A stretch of DNA of 64,000 nucleotides from Leptonema sp964619535 (lineage in GTDB: Bacteria; Spirochaetota; Leptospiria; Leptospirales; Leptonemataceae): positions 354,732 to 418,731 of the forward strand of contig CAZUEX010000001.1 of the NCBI GenBank assembly GCA_964619535.1, written 5' to 3'. Below the pieces are notes generated by a model. The model had not been told where the DNA came from, made no database searches, and was given only the letters and a program-made list of their open reading frames with translations. Numbering within the stretch: position 1 is the stretch's first letter; each line of letters begins with the position of its first letter. Below, one piece after another: positions 34,482 through 43,402 of this stretch. The translations under genes and the position numbers were made by a program.

Positions 34482-35505
34482 TATCGTCCTGATCTCTGGA
34501 GGCGATCCCTCCGGCATCGGGCCGGAGGTCATTCGTAAGTCTCTCTTTGATCTGCCAGCATCGATCCCATCGATTCTGTATCTCTACAATGCAGGTCATG
34601 CCGATGACCGCGATGTGGAGTATTCCAGGCTAAAGGAGGCCCTGGGCAGTCGCCTGCGCCGGGCACAGGGCTCTGTGGCGGATCTTTTGCAGCTGGTCGC
34701 TTCGCTGCGGGGCGCTTCGGATGGCCTCGTATATCTGTTCCCCGTGTTAAAAGAAGGCGAATCCGTCTGTCAGGCTGGAAAACCCGACGAGCATTCGGGG
34801 GATCTTTCGTTTCGTGCCCTGGAGCTTGCCTGTTCTGTGCTTCAGGCTGCAGGCCAGGCCAGCCTTGTAACCGCCCCTCTTTCGAAGGAATGGGTCATAC
34901 GAAGTGGTCAGAGGGATTTTTCAGGGCATACCGGCTATCTTGCCCGTCGGTTTCAGAGAAGGGTGTTGATGCTCATGCATGGACGGCAGTTCAGCGTCAT
35001 CCCCCTGACGGAGCATGTGGCCCTGGCCGACGTACCGGACCATCTGCGTTCTGTACTGGCCAGGCCGGAATTGCCGGGGCTGCTTGCCGATCTCTGTCAT
35101 CGGACGGCCTTTGCCGGTAGAGAAAGTGCCCTCTGTGGATTGAATCCGCATTGCGGAGAAGGCGGCCTGATCGGTAACGAAGAACAGGAGATCCTGCTTC
35201 CTTTTATTGAGCGGGTTCGCGAGGCAGGCATCTCGATAAAAGGCCCCCTTCCGGCCGATACTCTATTTATGGAGCCGATACGCAGGCAGTTTCGTTTGAT
35301 CCTTTCCTGTTATCATGATCAGGGACTGATCCCCTTTAAGGCCCTTGAGGGGAATCAGGGCATTAACGTTACCATCGGACTGCCCTTTCTGCGTACAAGC
35401 CCGGACCATGGAACGGCCTACGGCATTGCCGGCCAGGAAGAGGCCGATCCGACCAGTATGAAACGGGCCCTCGAAGCGGCCATGTCATTGGAGCTGAGCC
35501 ATTGA
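34417..35505 (+). CDS. pdxA: 4-hydroxythreonine-4-phosphate dehydrogenase
   Basis: A 362-residue metal- and NAD-dependent enzyme of the DXP-dependent pyridoxal phosphate pathway. Motifs: 'SGGDPSGIGPEV' near residue 28, 'TAPLSKEWV', 'FSGHTGYLA' with a metal His, 'LNPHCGEGG' with a second His, and 'YHDQGLIPFKALEG' with the third His. The C-terminal 'RTSPDHGTAYGIAG' is exact. The ATG at 34417 lies within the bactofilin gene; a GTG at 34432 is an alternative and there is no start nearer the conserved region. The TGA overlaps the likely TTG start of the next gene. Confidence 0.93.
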   Translation: MPSTTVTTSPWTDSSAKKRLPDIVLISGGDPSGIGPEVIRKSLFDLPASIPSILYLYNAGHADDRDVEYSRLKEALGSRLRRAQGSVADLLQLVASLRGASDGLVYLFPVLKEGESVCQAGKPDEHSGDLSFRALELACSVLQAAGQASLVTAPLSKEWVIRSGQRDFSGHTGYLARRFQRRVLMLMHGRQFSVIPLTEHVALADVPDHLRSVLARPELPGLLADLCHRTAFAGRESALCGLNPHCGEGGLIGNEEQEILLPFIERVREAGISIKGPLPADTLFMEPIRRQFRLILSCYHDQGLIPFKALEGNQGINVTIGLPFLRTSPDHGTAYGIAGQEEADPTSMKRALEAAMSLELSH

Positions 35506-35972
35506 TACCGGACATCCTGCAGTTTCCGCTGGCCCTCGTATGGGGGATCGGACTTTTGCTCGTCCTCTTTCGGCGCGGGGCTGGCATTCCCTGGAAGCTG
35601 GCAGCCCTTCTGCTGTTCGTCTTTTACGTCGTATGGTTTCGCGAGCTCATTCTGCAGGGCAAAGAGGATTTCCAGCTGCAGTTTGGTACCTCCATCCTCT
35701 TGCTTCTGTCCACACTGTGGCAGGAGATCGGTCGCACGTTGATGCTGCTCTGGCCGGTGCTGCTTTTCATGATCTTCTTTCTGGCCTCGGATCGCAGCGC
35801 TTCCTATCTGTTGCGGCTGTTTGTGATCCTGACCCTGTTTTACTGGCTGTTCTACTTTCTTTTTCTTTCATTGCCAGAAGACTGGTACAGACCATATGTT
35901 GAAATGTTGCCGCAAAGGCTTGAGATGCCAGCACTGCCGGTGATTGAAAACCTCGACACAGATCTTGAGTAA
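35502..35972 (+). CDS. small polytopic membrane protein of unknown function
   Basis: A 156-residue hydrophobic protein with about four to five transmembrane helices (near residues 5-22, 30-50, 62-78, 82-98 and 102-125) and a soluble C-terminal tail of about 28 residues. The only plausible start is TTG at 35502, overlapping the pdxA stop; no ATG lies near. No motif points to transport or catalysis. It sits between pdxA and dapA in the same direction, with 84 bases to dapA. Could be a lineage-specific envelope protein. Confidence 0.6.
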   Translation: MIPDILQFPLALVWGIGLLLVLFRRGAGIPWKLAALLLFVFYVVWFRELILQGKEDFQLQFGTSILLLLSTLWQEIGRTLMLLWPVLLFMIFFLASDRSASYLLRLFVILTLFYWLFYFLFLSLPEDWYRPYVEMLPQRLEMPALPVIENLDTDLE

Positions 35973-36056
35973 GCCCGGCCCTCATTTTCTGCCCGAAAGC
36001 AAGCTCTCGATGCAAAAACACTTGTAAAGGCCGCTGCATTCAGCATTAGGGGATCT

Positions 36057-36941
36057 ATGAAAATGGAAGGCCTGTACACCGCACTGATTACTCCTTTTAC
36101 GGCCGATGGATCGAAGATTGACTATGAGGCCTTTGGTAAACTCATCGAAAGGCAGATTGCTGCCGGAGTTACCGGTGTTGTTCCCTGTGGAACGACGGGT
36201 GAATCACCAACACTGAGCCATGAAGAGCATGCAGAACTGATTGAGCAGACGGTAAAGCTTGTCAAAGGTCGTGTGCAGGTCATTGCCGGTACGGGTTCGA
36301 ACTCAACCAGCGAAGCCATCGAGCTTACAGAGCAGGCCTGCAAGGCCGGTGTGGATGCCGTCATGCTGGTCAATCCCTACTATAACAAGCCTTCGCAGGA
36401 AGGACTGTATCGCCATTTTAAAACGATCGCAGAGCACAGTGCAAAGCCCGTTGTGCTCTATAACATACGAGGGCGGACGGCAGTGAATGTGGAGCCTGAA
36501 ACCTTCGTACGTCTGGCCGAGGTTCCGAATATCGTTTCTGTAAAAGAGGCCTCCGGTGATCTGAACCAGATGGCACGCATCATTGGACTGACAGGCGGAC
36601 GTCTGGCCCTTCTGTCGGGGGATGACAACCTGACGCCGGCCGTTATGGGCATTGGAGGCAAAGGCGTCATTTCGGTGGCATCGAATCTGTATCCGAAAAA
36701 GCTTTCGCGAATGGTACAGAAGTATCTGGCCGGAGACTTTGCCGGAGGCAATGCCATCTACTACGAGATGCTTGAATTCATGAATGCCATGTTCTGGGAA
36801 ACCAATCCCGTTCCGGTAAAGACGGCTGCCTCGATGCTTGGCTACTGCAGCCCGGCCATGCGTCTTCCACTGGTAGAGATGCCTGCGGATAAGGCGGCCC
36901 GACTGAAAAGCCTTCTCGAGCAAACAGGAGAGGATGCATGA
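36057..36941 (+). CDS. dapA: 4-hydroxy-tetrahydrodipicolinate synthase
   Basis: A 294-residue class I aldolase condensing pyruvate with aspartate semialdehyde, the entry step to diaminopimelate for cell wall and lysine. The Schiff-base Lys is in 'IVSVKEASGDL' (near residue 163), the catalytic Thr pair in 'PCGTTGESPTL', Tyr in 'VLYNIRGRTAVN', and 'NPYYNKPSQEGLYRHF' is typical. The 'YNIRGRT' form has Arg where Pro is common. GGGGA lies just before the ATG at 36057. It overlaps dapB by ATGA. Confidence 0.95.
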   Translation: MKMEGLYTALITPFTADGSKIDYEAFGKLIERQIAAGVTGVVPCGTTGESPTLSHEEHAELIEQTVKLVKGRVQVIAGTGSNSTSEAIELTEQACKAGVDAVMLVNPYYNKPSQEGLYRHFKTIAEHSAKPVVLYNIRGRTAVNVEPETFVRLAEVPNIVSVKEASGDLNQMARIIGLTGGRLALLSGDDNLTPAVMGIGGKGVISVASNLYPKKLSRMVQKYLAGDFAGGNAIYYEMLEFMNAMFWETNPVPVKTAASMLGYCSPAMRLPLVEMPADKAARLKSLLEQTGEDA

Positions 36942-37729
36942 TTCGCGTCTGTGTTTCCGGTTCTGCAGGTCGGATGGGCCGTACCATCCTTTCTCTTCTT
37001 AAAGAAGAGGGCGTAGCTCTCGGTTCTGCCCTGGAGCATGAAGGGCATGCCTTGCTTGGCACGGATGCCGGTACGGTTGCAGGTACGGAGCCCATGGGCC
37101 TTGCATTGAGCGACGATGCAGCTGCTGCCGTGCAGTCTGCCGATGTGGTGATCGATTTCAGCGCACCGTCCAATACGATGCGGCTGCTTGATCTCTGCCT
37201 TGCCTCGAAGAAGGGTATTGTCATCGGCACAACGGGACTCTCTGAAGAGCAGAAGGCCCGAATCAACGAAGCGGCAGCAACGATTCCGGTTCTGTTTTCG
37301 CCCAACATGGCCGTCGGAGTGAATGCCCTTTTTGCTCTGGTGGAACAGGCCGCGAAGATGATGCGGGAAGGCTTTGACGTCGAGGTTTCAGAAATCCACC
37401 ACCATTTCAAAAAGGATGCACCATCGGGCACGGCAGTGCGTTTGAAAGACATCGTGCGCGATGTAAGAGGCGCATCAGAGTCGCAGGTTGTGTATGGTCG
37501 CGAAGGGATCGTTGGAGAGCGACCGGACGGCGAAATCGGTGTGCATGCCCTGCGCGGAGGTGATGTTGTCGGGGAGCATACGGTGTACTTCTTTGCCGAT
37601 GGAGAGCGTATTGAGTTAACACATCGAGCCACCTCACGTTCGATCTTTGCTCGCGGGGCTTTGCGGGCGGCGAAGTTTCTTGCAGGCAAGCCTGCGGGCT
37701 CGTATACCATGATGGATGTACTTCGTTAA
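36938..37729 (+). CDS. dapB: 4-hydroxy-tetrahydrodipicolinate reductase
   Basis: A 263-residue NAD(P)H enzyme, the second committed step to diaminopimelate. The Rossmann motif is 'GSAGRMGRTI', and the active-site motif 'HHHFKKDAPSGTA' with catalytic His and Lys is intact. 'SPNMAVGVNALF' and 'FFADGERIELTHRATSR' are typical. It starts in the dapA stop (ATGA) and its TAA overlaps the cdaA ATG by one base (TAATG), so dapA, dapB and cdaA are translationally linked. Confidence 0.96.
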   Translation: MIRVCVSGSAGRMGRTILSLLKEEGVALGSALEHEGHALLGTDAGTVAGTEPMGLALSDDAAAAVQSADVVIDFSAPSNTMRLLDLCLASKKGIVIGTTGLSEEQKARINEAAATIPVLFSPNMAVGVNALFALVEQAAKMMREGFDVEVSEIHHHFKKDAPSGTAVRLKDIVRDVRGASESQVVYGREGIVGERPDGEIGVHALRGGDVVGEHTVYFFADGERIELTHRATSRSIFARGALRAAKFLAGKPAGSYTMMDVLR

Positions 37730-38541
37730 TGCTTTCAGATGTGTGGAAAATGGAAGGTCTCTTCCCTGCAATGGCACCCTTTACCAAGGTTGTCGATATA
37801 TTGCTGGTTGCCTACGTTTTCTATCGCATCTACATCCTGCTTTCGCGTACGCGGGCAATCCAGCTCTTGATCGGCTTTGCGCTGATCATTGCAGTCGATA
37901 TTCTGTCGCGTAAATTTAACCTGGAAACCCTTTCGTGGATTATCACCAACGTTTCTACGTATCTGGTTTTCGGTATTATCGTACTTTTGCAGCCCGAGTT
38001 ACGCCGTCTGATCAGCGATATCGGGAAGATGCCTCTTTTTCAGTGGGTGAATCCACCGAAGGCCTATTATATCGATGAGATCGTCATTGCCGTTCAGAAT
38101 ATGGCGCACGACCGGGTGGGTTCGTTGATCTGCATTCTAAAAGAGATCAAGCCACAGCAGATCATAGATTCGGCTGTTCGTCTTGATGCCAATATTACGC
38201 ATGAATTGCTCGAAACGATCTTTTTCAAAGACAGCCCCTTGCATGACGGAGCTGTCATTATTGAATCGAATCGAATCCTTGCAGCCTCATGCTATCTGCC
38301 ATTATCGGGTGCGCGTGATCTGAAGAAAACCATGGGAGCACGCCATCGAGCAGGGATGGGATTTTCAGAAGAAAGCGATGCTGTAATCATTCTGACATCC
38401 GAAGAAACGGGAAAGATCTCGATCATGTACAATGGCAGGATGATATCACCGGTAAAGACAAAGGACCTTAAAGCGACGATTCAGGCATGTCTGGAGGACC
38501 GCTCTGGCGGCCGCAGGCCTTCCGGACAGGGTGGCGAATGA
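37729..38541 (+). CDS. cdaA: diadenylate cyclase CdaA (c-di-AMP synthase)
   Basis: A 270-residue membrane enzyme joining two ATP to c-di-AMP. Three N-terminal helices (about residues 18-38, 42-55 and 63-85) precede the DAC domain. Catalytic 'LHDGAVII' (DGA) and 'GARHRAGMGFSEESD' (RHR) motifs are present, with 'VIILTSEETGKISI' after. c-di-AMP controls potassium/osmolyte balance and wall stress. It overlaps dapB by one base and cdaR by 4 bases (ATGA). The usual third partner glmM is not here; dapAB take its place. Confidence 0.95.
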   Translation: MLSDVWKMEGLFPAMAPFTKVVDILLVAYVFYRIYILLSRTRAIQLLIGFALIIAVDILSRKFNLETLSWIITNVSTYLVFGIIVLLQPELRRLISDIGKMPLFQWVNPPKAYYIDEIVIAVQNMAHDRVGSLICILKEIKPQQIIDSAVRLDANITHELLETIFFKDSPLHDGAVIIESNRILAASCYLPLSGARDLKKTMGARHRAGMGFSEESDAVIILTSEETGKISIMYNGRMISPVKTKDLKATIQACLEDRSGGRRPSGQGGE

Positions 38542-39575
38542 TGGATGTGCTGGTGCAGAGATTGGGCCTCCTGAAAGAGGTGATGCTTGAAAACTGGAAG
38601 GCCAAGCTTGGGTCTTTGATCGTTGCTATCATCTTCTTCTATTACGTTCAGTATACGCGAAACGTAACGCGTGTCGTTCACGTGAAGGTTGAGCCGCCTT
38701 CTTTTCCGGAACACCTGGTTCTGAACTCCCGCATTCCGTCTTTTGTGAAAGTGGAGTTCTTTGGTCCCCAGGAGGTTATGGACTTCAATCCGGCCAATTT
38801 CAAGATTCTGTTGTTTAACCCGGGGCCTGGACCAGGAGAGAACCGCTATCGCCTCGATCTGCTGCCGCGTCCTCCAGAAGGCATTGAAGCAAGGTTTGAT
38901 GAAGATCTGACGATCACGCTCGATCGACTTGTAGAACGCGAATTGCCACTGGTGGGTGATTTTAAGCTATCTTCCGGAAGTAATGTGCGCATCGGTGTTA
39001 TAAGCATGCAACCGCGTACGATTCGCGTAAGCGGACCTGCCAGTGTGCTTGATGGCATGGACCGGGTGAACATGAATCCGCTGCGAATTCATCCAGGCGG
39101 TCCCGAGTATGTTTCGCGTGTCCTTGTCAGTACACTGCCGGAGTTTGTAAGACTTGCCGACGATCAGCCGTACGAAATCGACGTGCGTATTAGATTGCTC
39201 GATGACAGTGTAGACGAAAAGACAGAAGGCATCTACGTGAAAGAGTTACCGGTTCTCTGCGAGAACACCATCCCTGGCCTGAGGCTGGACGAATCACCGT
39301 CGGTTCAGGTTCTGTATCGAGCAGAGGCGGCCATCCCTGACACCCGGCTTTCAGCACATGCCTTCTGTCCGGTGTTTCTTGATGCCAATACCCGTAACAT
39401 TTTGCCGTCTTCGTTAATTCCGGGGATCCCTGTTCACATTGAGGATGCTCTGGACAAAAAGGACATTGAGATTCTTGAGGTCAGACCGGCCGTGGTGAAT
39501 CTGCAGTTCAGTGTTCAACGACTGCGCACACCGACGCAGGTGGAAAAAGGGATGGAGGAGCATTTGATTCGATGA
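38538..39575 (+). CDS. cdaR: YbbR-domain regulator CdaR
   Basis: A 345-residue protein with one N-terminal transmembrane helix (near residues 25-45) and three or so extracytoplasmic YbbR domains, recognisable in 'IRVSGPASVLDGMDRVN' and the repeated 'PSFVKVEFFGP' and 'PRTIRVSG' strands. In Firmicutes CdaR binds and tunes CdaA. The ATG at 38538 overlaps the cdaA stop; a GTG at 38487 is too early. The end overlaps acpS (ATGA). Confidence 0.9.
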   Translation: MMDVLVQRLGLLKEVMLENWKAKLGSLIVAIIFFYYVQYTRNVTRVVHVKVEPPSFPEHLVLNSRIPSFVKVEFFGPQEVMDFNPANFKILLFNPGPGPGENRYRLDLLPRPPEGIEARFDEDLTITLDRLVERELPLVGDFKLSSGSNVRIGVISMQPRTIRVSGPASVLDGMDRVNMNPLRIHPGGPEYVSRVLVSTLPEFVRLADDQPYEIDVRIRLLDDSVDEKTEGIYVKELPVLCENTIPGLRLDESPSVQVLYRAEAAIPDTRLSAHAFCPVFLDANTRNILPSSLIPGIPVHIEDALDKKDIEILEVRPAVVNLQFSVQRLRTPTQVEKGMEEHLIR

Positions 39576-39949
39576 TACTGGGGCTCGGAACGGACATTGT
39601 CGATAACAGGCGCATTGCCAGGATATTCAAACGGCACGGTCGGCACTTTCTCGAAAGAATCTACACCGAAGAAGAGATTGAGTACTGTCTGAATCATCAG
39701 GATCCGGTTCCGTATCTGGCGGCCCGGTTTGCAGTAAAAGAGGCCACCGTGAAGGCCTTGAATATCCGCGAACGCATCGGCCTGCTTTATCGCGACATCG
39801 AGGTGGCTGGAAGAACATACGGCAAGAAAAAGCTGCGGCTGAACGGCCGGGCTGGAAACATTGCCGAAAACCTGGGCGTAAAACACCACCATCTGAGCCT
39901 TACCCATTCCGATGATCTCAGCGTGGCCGTGGTCATCTTTGAAAGCTGA
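39572..39949 (+). CDS. acpS: holo-[acyl-carrier-protein] synthase
   Basis: A 125-residue trimeric enzyme transferring phosphopantetheine from CoA to ACP. The metal-binding Asp is in 'GLGTDIVDN' (residues 5-13) and Glu in 'RFAVKEATVKAL'. 'HHHLSLTHSDDLSVAVVI' is the usual C-terminus. It is the last gene of the run that starts with the bactofilin and is followed directly by the convergent gppA. Length is normal for AcpS. Confidence 0.95.
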   Translation: MILGLGTDIVDNRRIARIFKRHGRHFLERIYTEEEIEYCLNHQDPVPYLAARFAVKEATVKALNIRERIGLLYRDIEVAGRTYGKKKLRLNGRAGNIAENLGVKHHHLSLTHSDDLSVAVVIFES

Positions 39950-39959
39950 TTGCAGCTTT
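39942..39959 (+). terminator. small bidirectional hairpin between acpS and gppA
   Basis: AAAGCTG at 39942-39948 and CAGCTTT at 39953-39959 form a perfect 7-base stem with a 4-base loop. It covers the acpS stop and reaches the gppA stop. The stem is modest and there is no long T-run on either side, so as a terminator for the two convergent genes it is tentative. Confidence 0.35.
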
Positions 39960-41523
39960 AAGGATACGGTTGGTCCTCGAGAGACATTTCAATCTTCATC
40001 TTCAGCGTATCTTCGAGAAGATCTTTCCTGATCTCGGCCGAGTTCAGGGCATAGCTGAGATCAGGAGTGGCGCGAAACCGGTTTTTCGATACGTGAACAA
40101 TCAGCTGCAGACTGCGAGCATTACGCTTTGCTGTAATCTGTCGAATCGCTCCCTGCCGGGCTCGCGAAAGGCCGATTGCAATCCGCAGAATACCTGCAAA
40201 GAGTTTCACGCGGGCTCGATCCTCTTCAGCAAGCGCCAGGAATTCAGGATGGTTCTTTGACGGGAAGCTTTTGCGATGGTAGCGCGCCAGAGCGGCAAGA
40301 ATGGAAATCTCTCGCGTCGAGAATCCAAGCAGAACATCGGTATTCTGAATAATGTACATACCATGCTTGTGGTGACCGGCATGGGCGATGGACATGCCGA
40401 CGTTATGGAGCATGGCACCGTATTCAAGCAGATCTTCGTCGGTTAGATGCGCCAGCTGAACGCTGTTCAGGGCTCGCAAAAGCAGCAGACTGATGCGGGC
40501 CGTATCCTCACCGGGCCCCCTTCCTGTCAGTTTGTGAGCAAGGAATTGCACCGACTTACGTCTGATCTCGTTCAGATTATCCCGCTTCTTTTTGCGAAAA
40601 AGCACCTCGTATAGAACGCCTTCGCGAAGTGCATAGGGAGAATAAACCATCCTGTCAATATGAAGGATGCGGAAGGATTCCTGTAAAATAAGTATACCGC
40701 CGGTAATGATATCCGCCCGTTTTTCGTCGAGTCCGAATCGTTTGATTCTCTCTTCCTGCGTTTTTGCATCGAAGAGCATGTCAACGATGCTGTCCAGATC
40801 GGCCGATGAAAAGGTGTCGGCCGGACGGTCTGCATCGGGTAGTAACCGATTGACGAGTTCCAGGACCGTCTTGATGGTGCCGGAACTGCCGACGGCTACA
40901 TCATAGGCGAAGGACTCCCCTCGCTCACCAAGCAACTCGAGCATGCTTTCCAGCCTGGAGCGGATAAAGGTGCGACAGGGATCCACCTGTGCAGGAAGAA
41001 CAACACCGGACGGAAAAAAGCGCTCGGTCATCCGTATGGCACCCAGTTTCAGGGACTGTACAAACTCCGGCATGCCCCGCCGGCCGATCAGATACTCGGT
41101 GGAACCGCCGCCGATGTCTATGGTGAGGATCCTTTTTTCGAACAGTGGCAGGGCCTGCAGAATCCCGAGATAGATCAGCCGTGCCTCTTCCTGTCCGGGA
41201 ATGACATGGATGCGCAGACCACATTCGCGTCTTACACGTTTGAGAAAATCATGCTGGTTTCGCGCCTCTCTTACCGCCGAGGTGGCCACTGCATGAATCA
41301 GGGCATTGTGCCGACGGGCAATCTGTACAAATCCTTTCAGGGCGGTAACGGCCCTGTCCTGGGCCTCCGGGTCGATATGCTCGAAATCATCGCCGCCCGA
41401 ACCAAGCCTGACCGAAACCTTTTCCCGGTCGAGGGTTTCAATATGGCCTGACGGATCGGCCCTCGCTATGATCATGTGAAAGGAGTTTGTGCCAATGTCG
41501 ATGGCGGCCACCGGTCGATTCAT
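39958..41523 (-). CDS. exopolyphosphatase / pppGpp phosphohydrolase family
   Basis: A 521-residue Ppx/GppA protein hydrolysing polyphosphate and/or pppGpp. The actin-like ATPase fold shows in 'AAIDIGTNSFHMII' (phosphate 1) and 'ILTIDIGGGSTEYLI' (phosphate 2), with catalytic Glu in 'VIPGQEEARLIYLG'. A C-terminal HD-like domain follows from about residue 310 ('GAMLHNVGMSIAHAGHHKHGMY'-type region). The length fits the long two-domain form. A promoter-like pair lies upstream. It lies 8 bases from the convergent acpS. Ppx versus GppA cannot be settled from sequence. Confidence 0.93.
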   Translation of the reverse strand: MNRPVAAIDIGTNSFHMIIARADPSGHIETLDREKVSVRLGSGGDDFEHIDPEAQDRAVTALKGFVQIARRHNALIHAVATSAVREARNQHDFLKRVRRECGLRIHVIPGQEEARLIYLGILQALPLFEKRILTIDIGGGSTEYLIGRRGMPEFVQSLKLGAIRMTERFFPSGVVLPAQVDPCRTFIRSRLESMLELLGERGESFAYDVAVGSSGTIKTVLELVNRLLPDADRPADTFSSADLDSIVDMLFDAKTQEERIKRFGLDEKRADIITGGILILQESFRILHIDRMVYSPYALREGVLYEVLFRKKKRDNLNEIRRKSVQFLAHKLTGRGPGEDTARISLLLLRALNSVQLAHLTDEDLLEYGAMLHNVGMSIAHAGHHKHGMYIIQNTDVLLGFSTREISILAALARYHRKSFPSKNHPEFLALAEEDRARVKLFAGILRIAIGLSRARQGAIRQITAKRNARSLQLIVHVSKNRFRATPDLSYALNSAEIRKDLLEDTLKMKIEMSLEDQPYP

Positions 41524-41560
41524 GCAGTTTCCATTTTCCGTATCGTTTTAGAGCAGTCCA

Positions 41561-41589
41561 TTTATTGCGGATTGCTTTTCTTGAGTCAA
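41561..41589 (-). promoter_or_regulatory. sigma-70-like promoter of the Ppx/GppA gene
   Basis: On the minus strand TTGACT (41589-41584, five of six consensus) and AATAAA (41566-41561, four of six) are 17 bases apart. Transcription would start near 41554, leaving a leader of about 30 bases with GGAAA before the ATG at 41523. It is the best promoter match noticed in the window. Confidence 0.5.
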
Positions 41590-41613
41590 AGGAAAAAATG
41601 ATCATAGCGCACT

Positions 41614-42615
41614 ATGGACCCCATCATATCTGTTAGCGAACTTACAAAAACCTTTGAATCGCGCAAGCGTCGTCCCGGTCTGCTGGGCTCGATTACCGGT
41701 CTCGTTGCCGGTGAGAAGGTTCAGATCAAGGCCGTCGATCGGGTGAGTTTTAACATCGGTGCAGGTGAGCTGGTTGGTTATCTCGGTCCCAACGGTGCCG
41801 GTAAATCCACAACGATCAAGATGCTTACAGGCATTCTACAGCCCACTTCCGGAACCATACGGATTGACGGCCTGGATCCAACGAAACGTCGAAGCGATGT
41901 AGTTCGAAAGATCGGCGTAGTCTTCGGTCAGAAAACACAGCTCTGGTGGGACCTTCCCGTTCGAGAAAGCTATGACCTTCTGCGAATGATCTACCGTATA
42001 CCCAAAGCGGTCTTTCGCCAGAGGATGGACTACTTCATCGATCTGCTCGGCCTTGAGGACTTCCTCGACCAGCAAACACGGAAGCTATCGCTGGGGCAGA
42101 GGATGCGTGCCGATATTGCTGCCTCTTTGATTCACGATCCGGCCATCCTCTTTCTCGACGAACCGACGATCGGACTGGATATCCTGACCAAGGACGTTGT
42201 AAGGCAGACGATCCGCCGCCTGAACAAGGACCGAGGGATCACCGTCATTCTGACCACACACGATATGGACGATATCGAGTATCTGGCAAGTCGGCTGATC
42301 CTGCTTGATAAAGGCAAGGTACAGTACGATGGAGCCATCGATGCCTTTATCCACACCTATCAAAAGAAGAAGCTGGTTACCCTTCATCTTGAAAACGATG
42401 TCGACGGTGCAAAGCCTTCACTGAATGGCTTCAAGCTCGTTCAGCTGCGATCGAACCGCATCTACGAGTTTGAGATGCCCAAAGAGGAAAGTGTGGCACC
42501 GCTGATTGAATGGTTTAACAGCCGCGGCGGACGCATCCAGGAAATCAACGTCCGAAAAGAGGACCTGACTGATACCCTGAAAGGCATTTATGCCGGACAG
42601 AAGCTGGAGCTTTAG
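41614..42615 (+). CDS. ABC-2 exporter ATP-binding protein
   Basis: A 333-residue nucleotide-binding protein. Walker A 'GPNGAGKSTT' (about residue 59), signature 'KLSLGQRMRADI', Walker B 'AILFLDEPTIGLD' and H-loop 'LTTHDMDD' are all intact. The family is the long DrrA/NatA-like class with a C-terminal regulatory domain. With the two permeases that follow it should export a drug, lipid or polymer; the substrate is unknown. It starts the operon with no Shine-Dalgarno at the usual distance and ends adjacent to the first permease (one base between stop and ATG counted as contiguous). Confidence 0.93.
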   Translation: MDPIISVSELTKTFESRKRRPGLLGSITGLVAGEKVQIKAVDRVSFNIGAGELVGYLGPNGAGKSTTIKMLTGILQPTSGTIRIDGLDPTKRRSDVVRKIGVVFGQKTQLWWDLPVRESYDLLRMIYRIPKAVFRQRMDYFIDLLGLEDFLDQQTRKLSLGQRMRADIAASLIHDPAILFLDEPTIGLDILTKDVVRQTIRRLNKDRGITVILTTHDMDDIEYLASRLILLDKGKVQYDGAIDAFIHTYQKKKLVTLHLENDVDGAKPSLNGFKLVQLRSNRIYEFEMPKEESVAPLIEWFNSRGGRIQEINVRKEDLTDTLKGIYAGQKLEL

Positions 42616-43401
42616 ATGGTATACCTGAAATTCATTTCGATGTCTTTCCAGAAACTGATGGCCTACAGGGTGGAGTATTTTACCGCCCTTCTCAATGCCT
42701 TCCTTTACATTTTCATTTTTGTTTCTGTGTGGCGCGCCTTGATTCCCGAAGGAGGAACGGTAGGCGGTTTAACCGTTGAAAGCATGACGGCCTATGCTGT
42801 GTTGTCGACGCTGATCAAGGCAAGCTTTGGGCGAAACGATAGCCTTCTGTCGCAGAAGGTGAAAACGGGAGAGATTGCCACCGATCTGATGAAGCCATTC
42901 TACTTTCCGTTGATGTATCTGTCCGATACGATCGGCAGCACCCTGTTTCAGCTCTTTTCCCGGGTCATTCCTCTGCTTCTGTTCTGCATCTTTCTGTTTA
43001 ACATCAAGCTGCCTGTGGACGGTCTGGTGTTCTTGCAGTTCATTCCCGTGTATCTGCTGTCCTTTCTGTTATTCTTTCTGCTGTCGTTCTTTATCAGTTC
43101 GCTCAGCTTTTACTTTGTAGAGATCTTTCCGTTTTATATCTTCTACTATGCCCTGATTACACTGGCTTCCGGGGCGGTCATACCGCTGGACTTTTTTCCC
43201 GAAGCCATCGCCAATATCCTGGAGTGGACGCCGTTTCCGTATCTGTTCTATTATCCGACAATCCTGCTTTTGCAGAAGCCTGGCCTGCCGGAATACTCGG
43301 ACCTGATTCTGCGATACGGCATCCTGACGTCAGGAATGCTGCTTCCCTGTACGCTTCTCTATCGTATGGGACTTCGAAAGCTGACCATTGCCGGAGGTTA
43401 A
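42616..43401 (+). CDS. ABC-2 type permease (PF06182-like), first
   Basis: A 261-residue inner-membrane protein with six predicted helices. The N-terminal 'FQKLMAYRVEYFTALLNAF' is typical of the ABC2_membrane_6 group, in which an ATP-binding subunit works with two different permeases. It starts directly after the ATPase stop. The second permease starts one base after its stop. Helices near residues 22-43, 55-70, 110-135, 140-165, 170-190 and 225-248. Confidence 0.9.
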   Translation: MVYLKFISMSFQKLMAYRVEYFTALLNAFLYIFIFVSVWRALIPEGGTVGGLTVESMTAYAVLSTLIKASFGRNDSLLSQKVKTGEIATDLMKPFYFPLMYLSDTIGSTLFQLFSRVIPLLLFCIFLFNIKLPVDGLVFLQFIPVYLLSFLLFFLLSFFISSLSFYFVEIFPFYIFYYALITLASGAVIPLDFFPEAIANILEWTPFPYLFYYPTILLLQKPGLPEYSDLILRYGILTSGMLLPCTLLYRMGLRKLTIAGG

Positions 43402-43402
43402 A

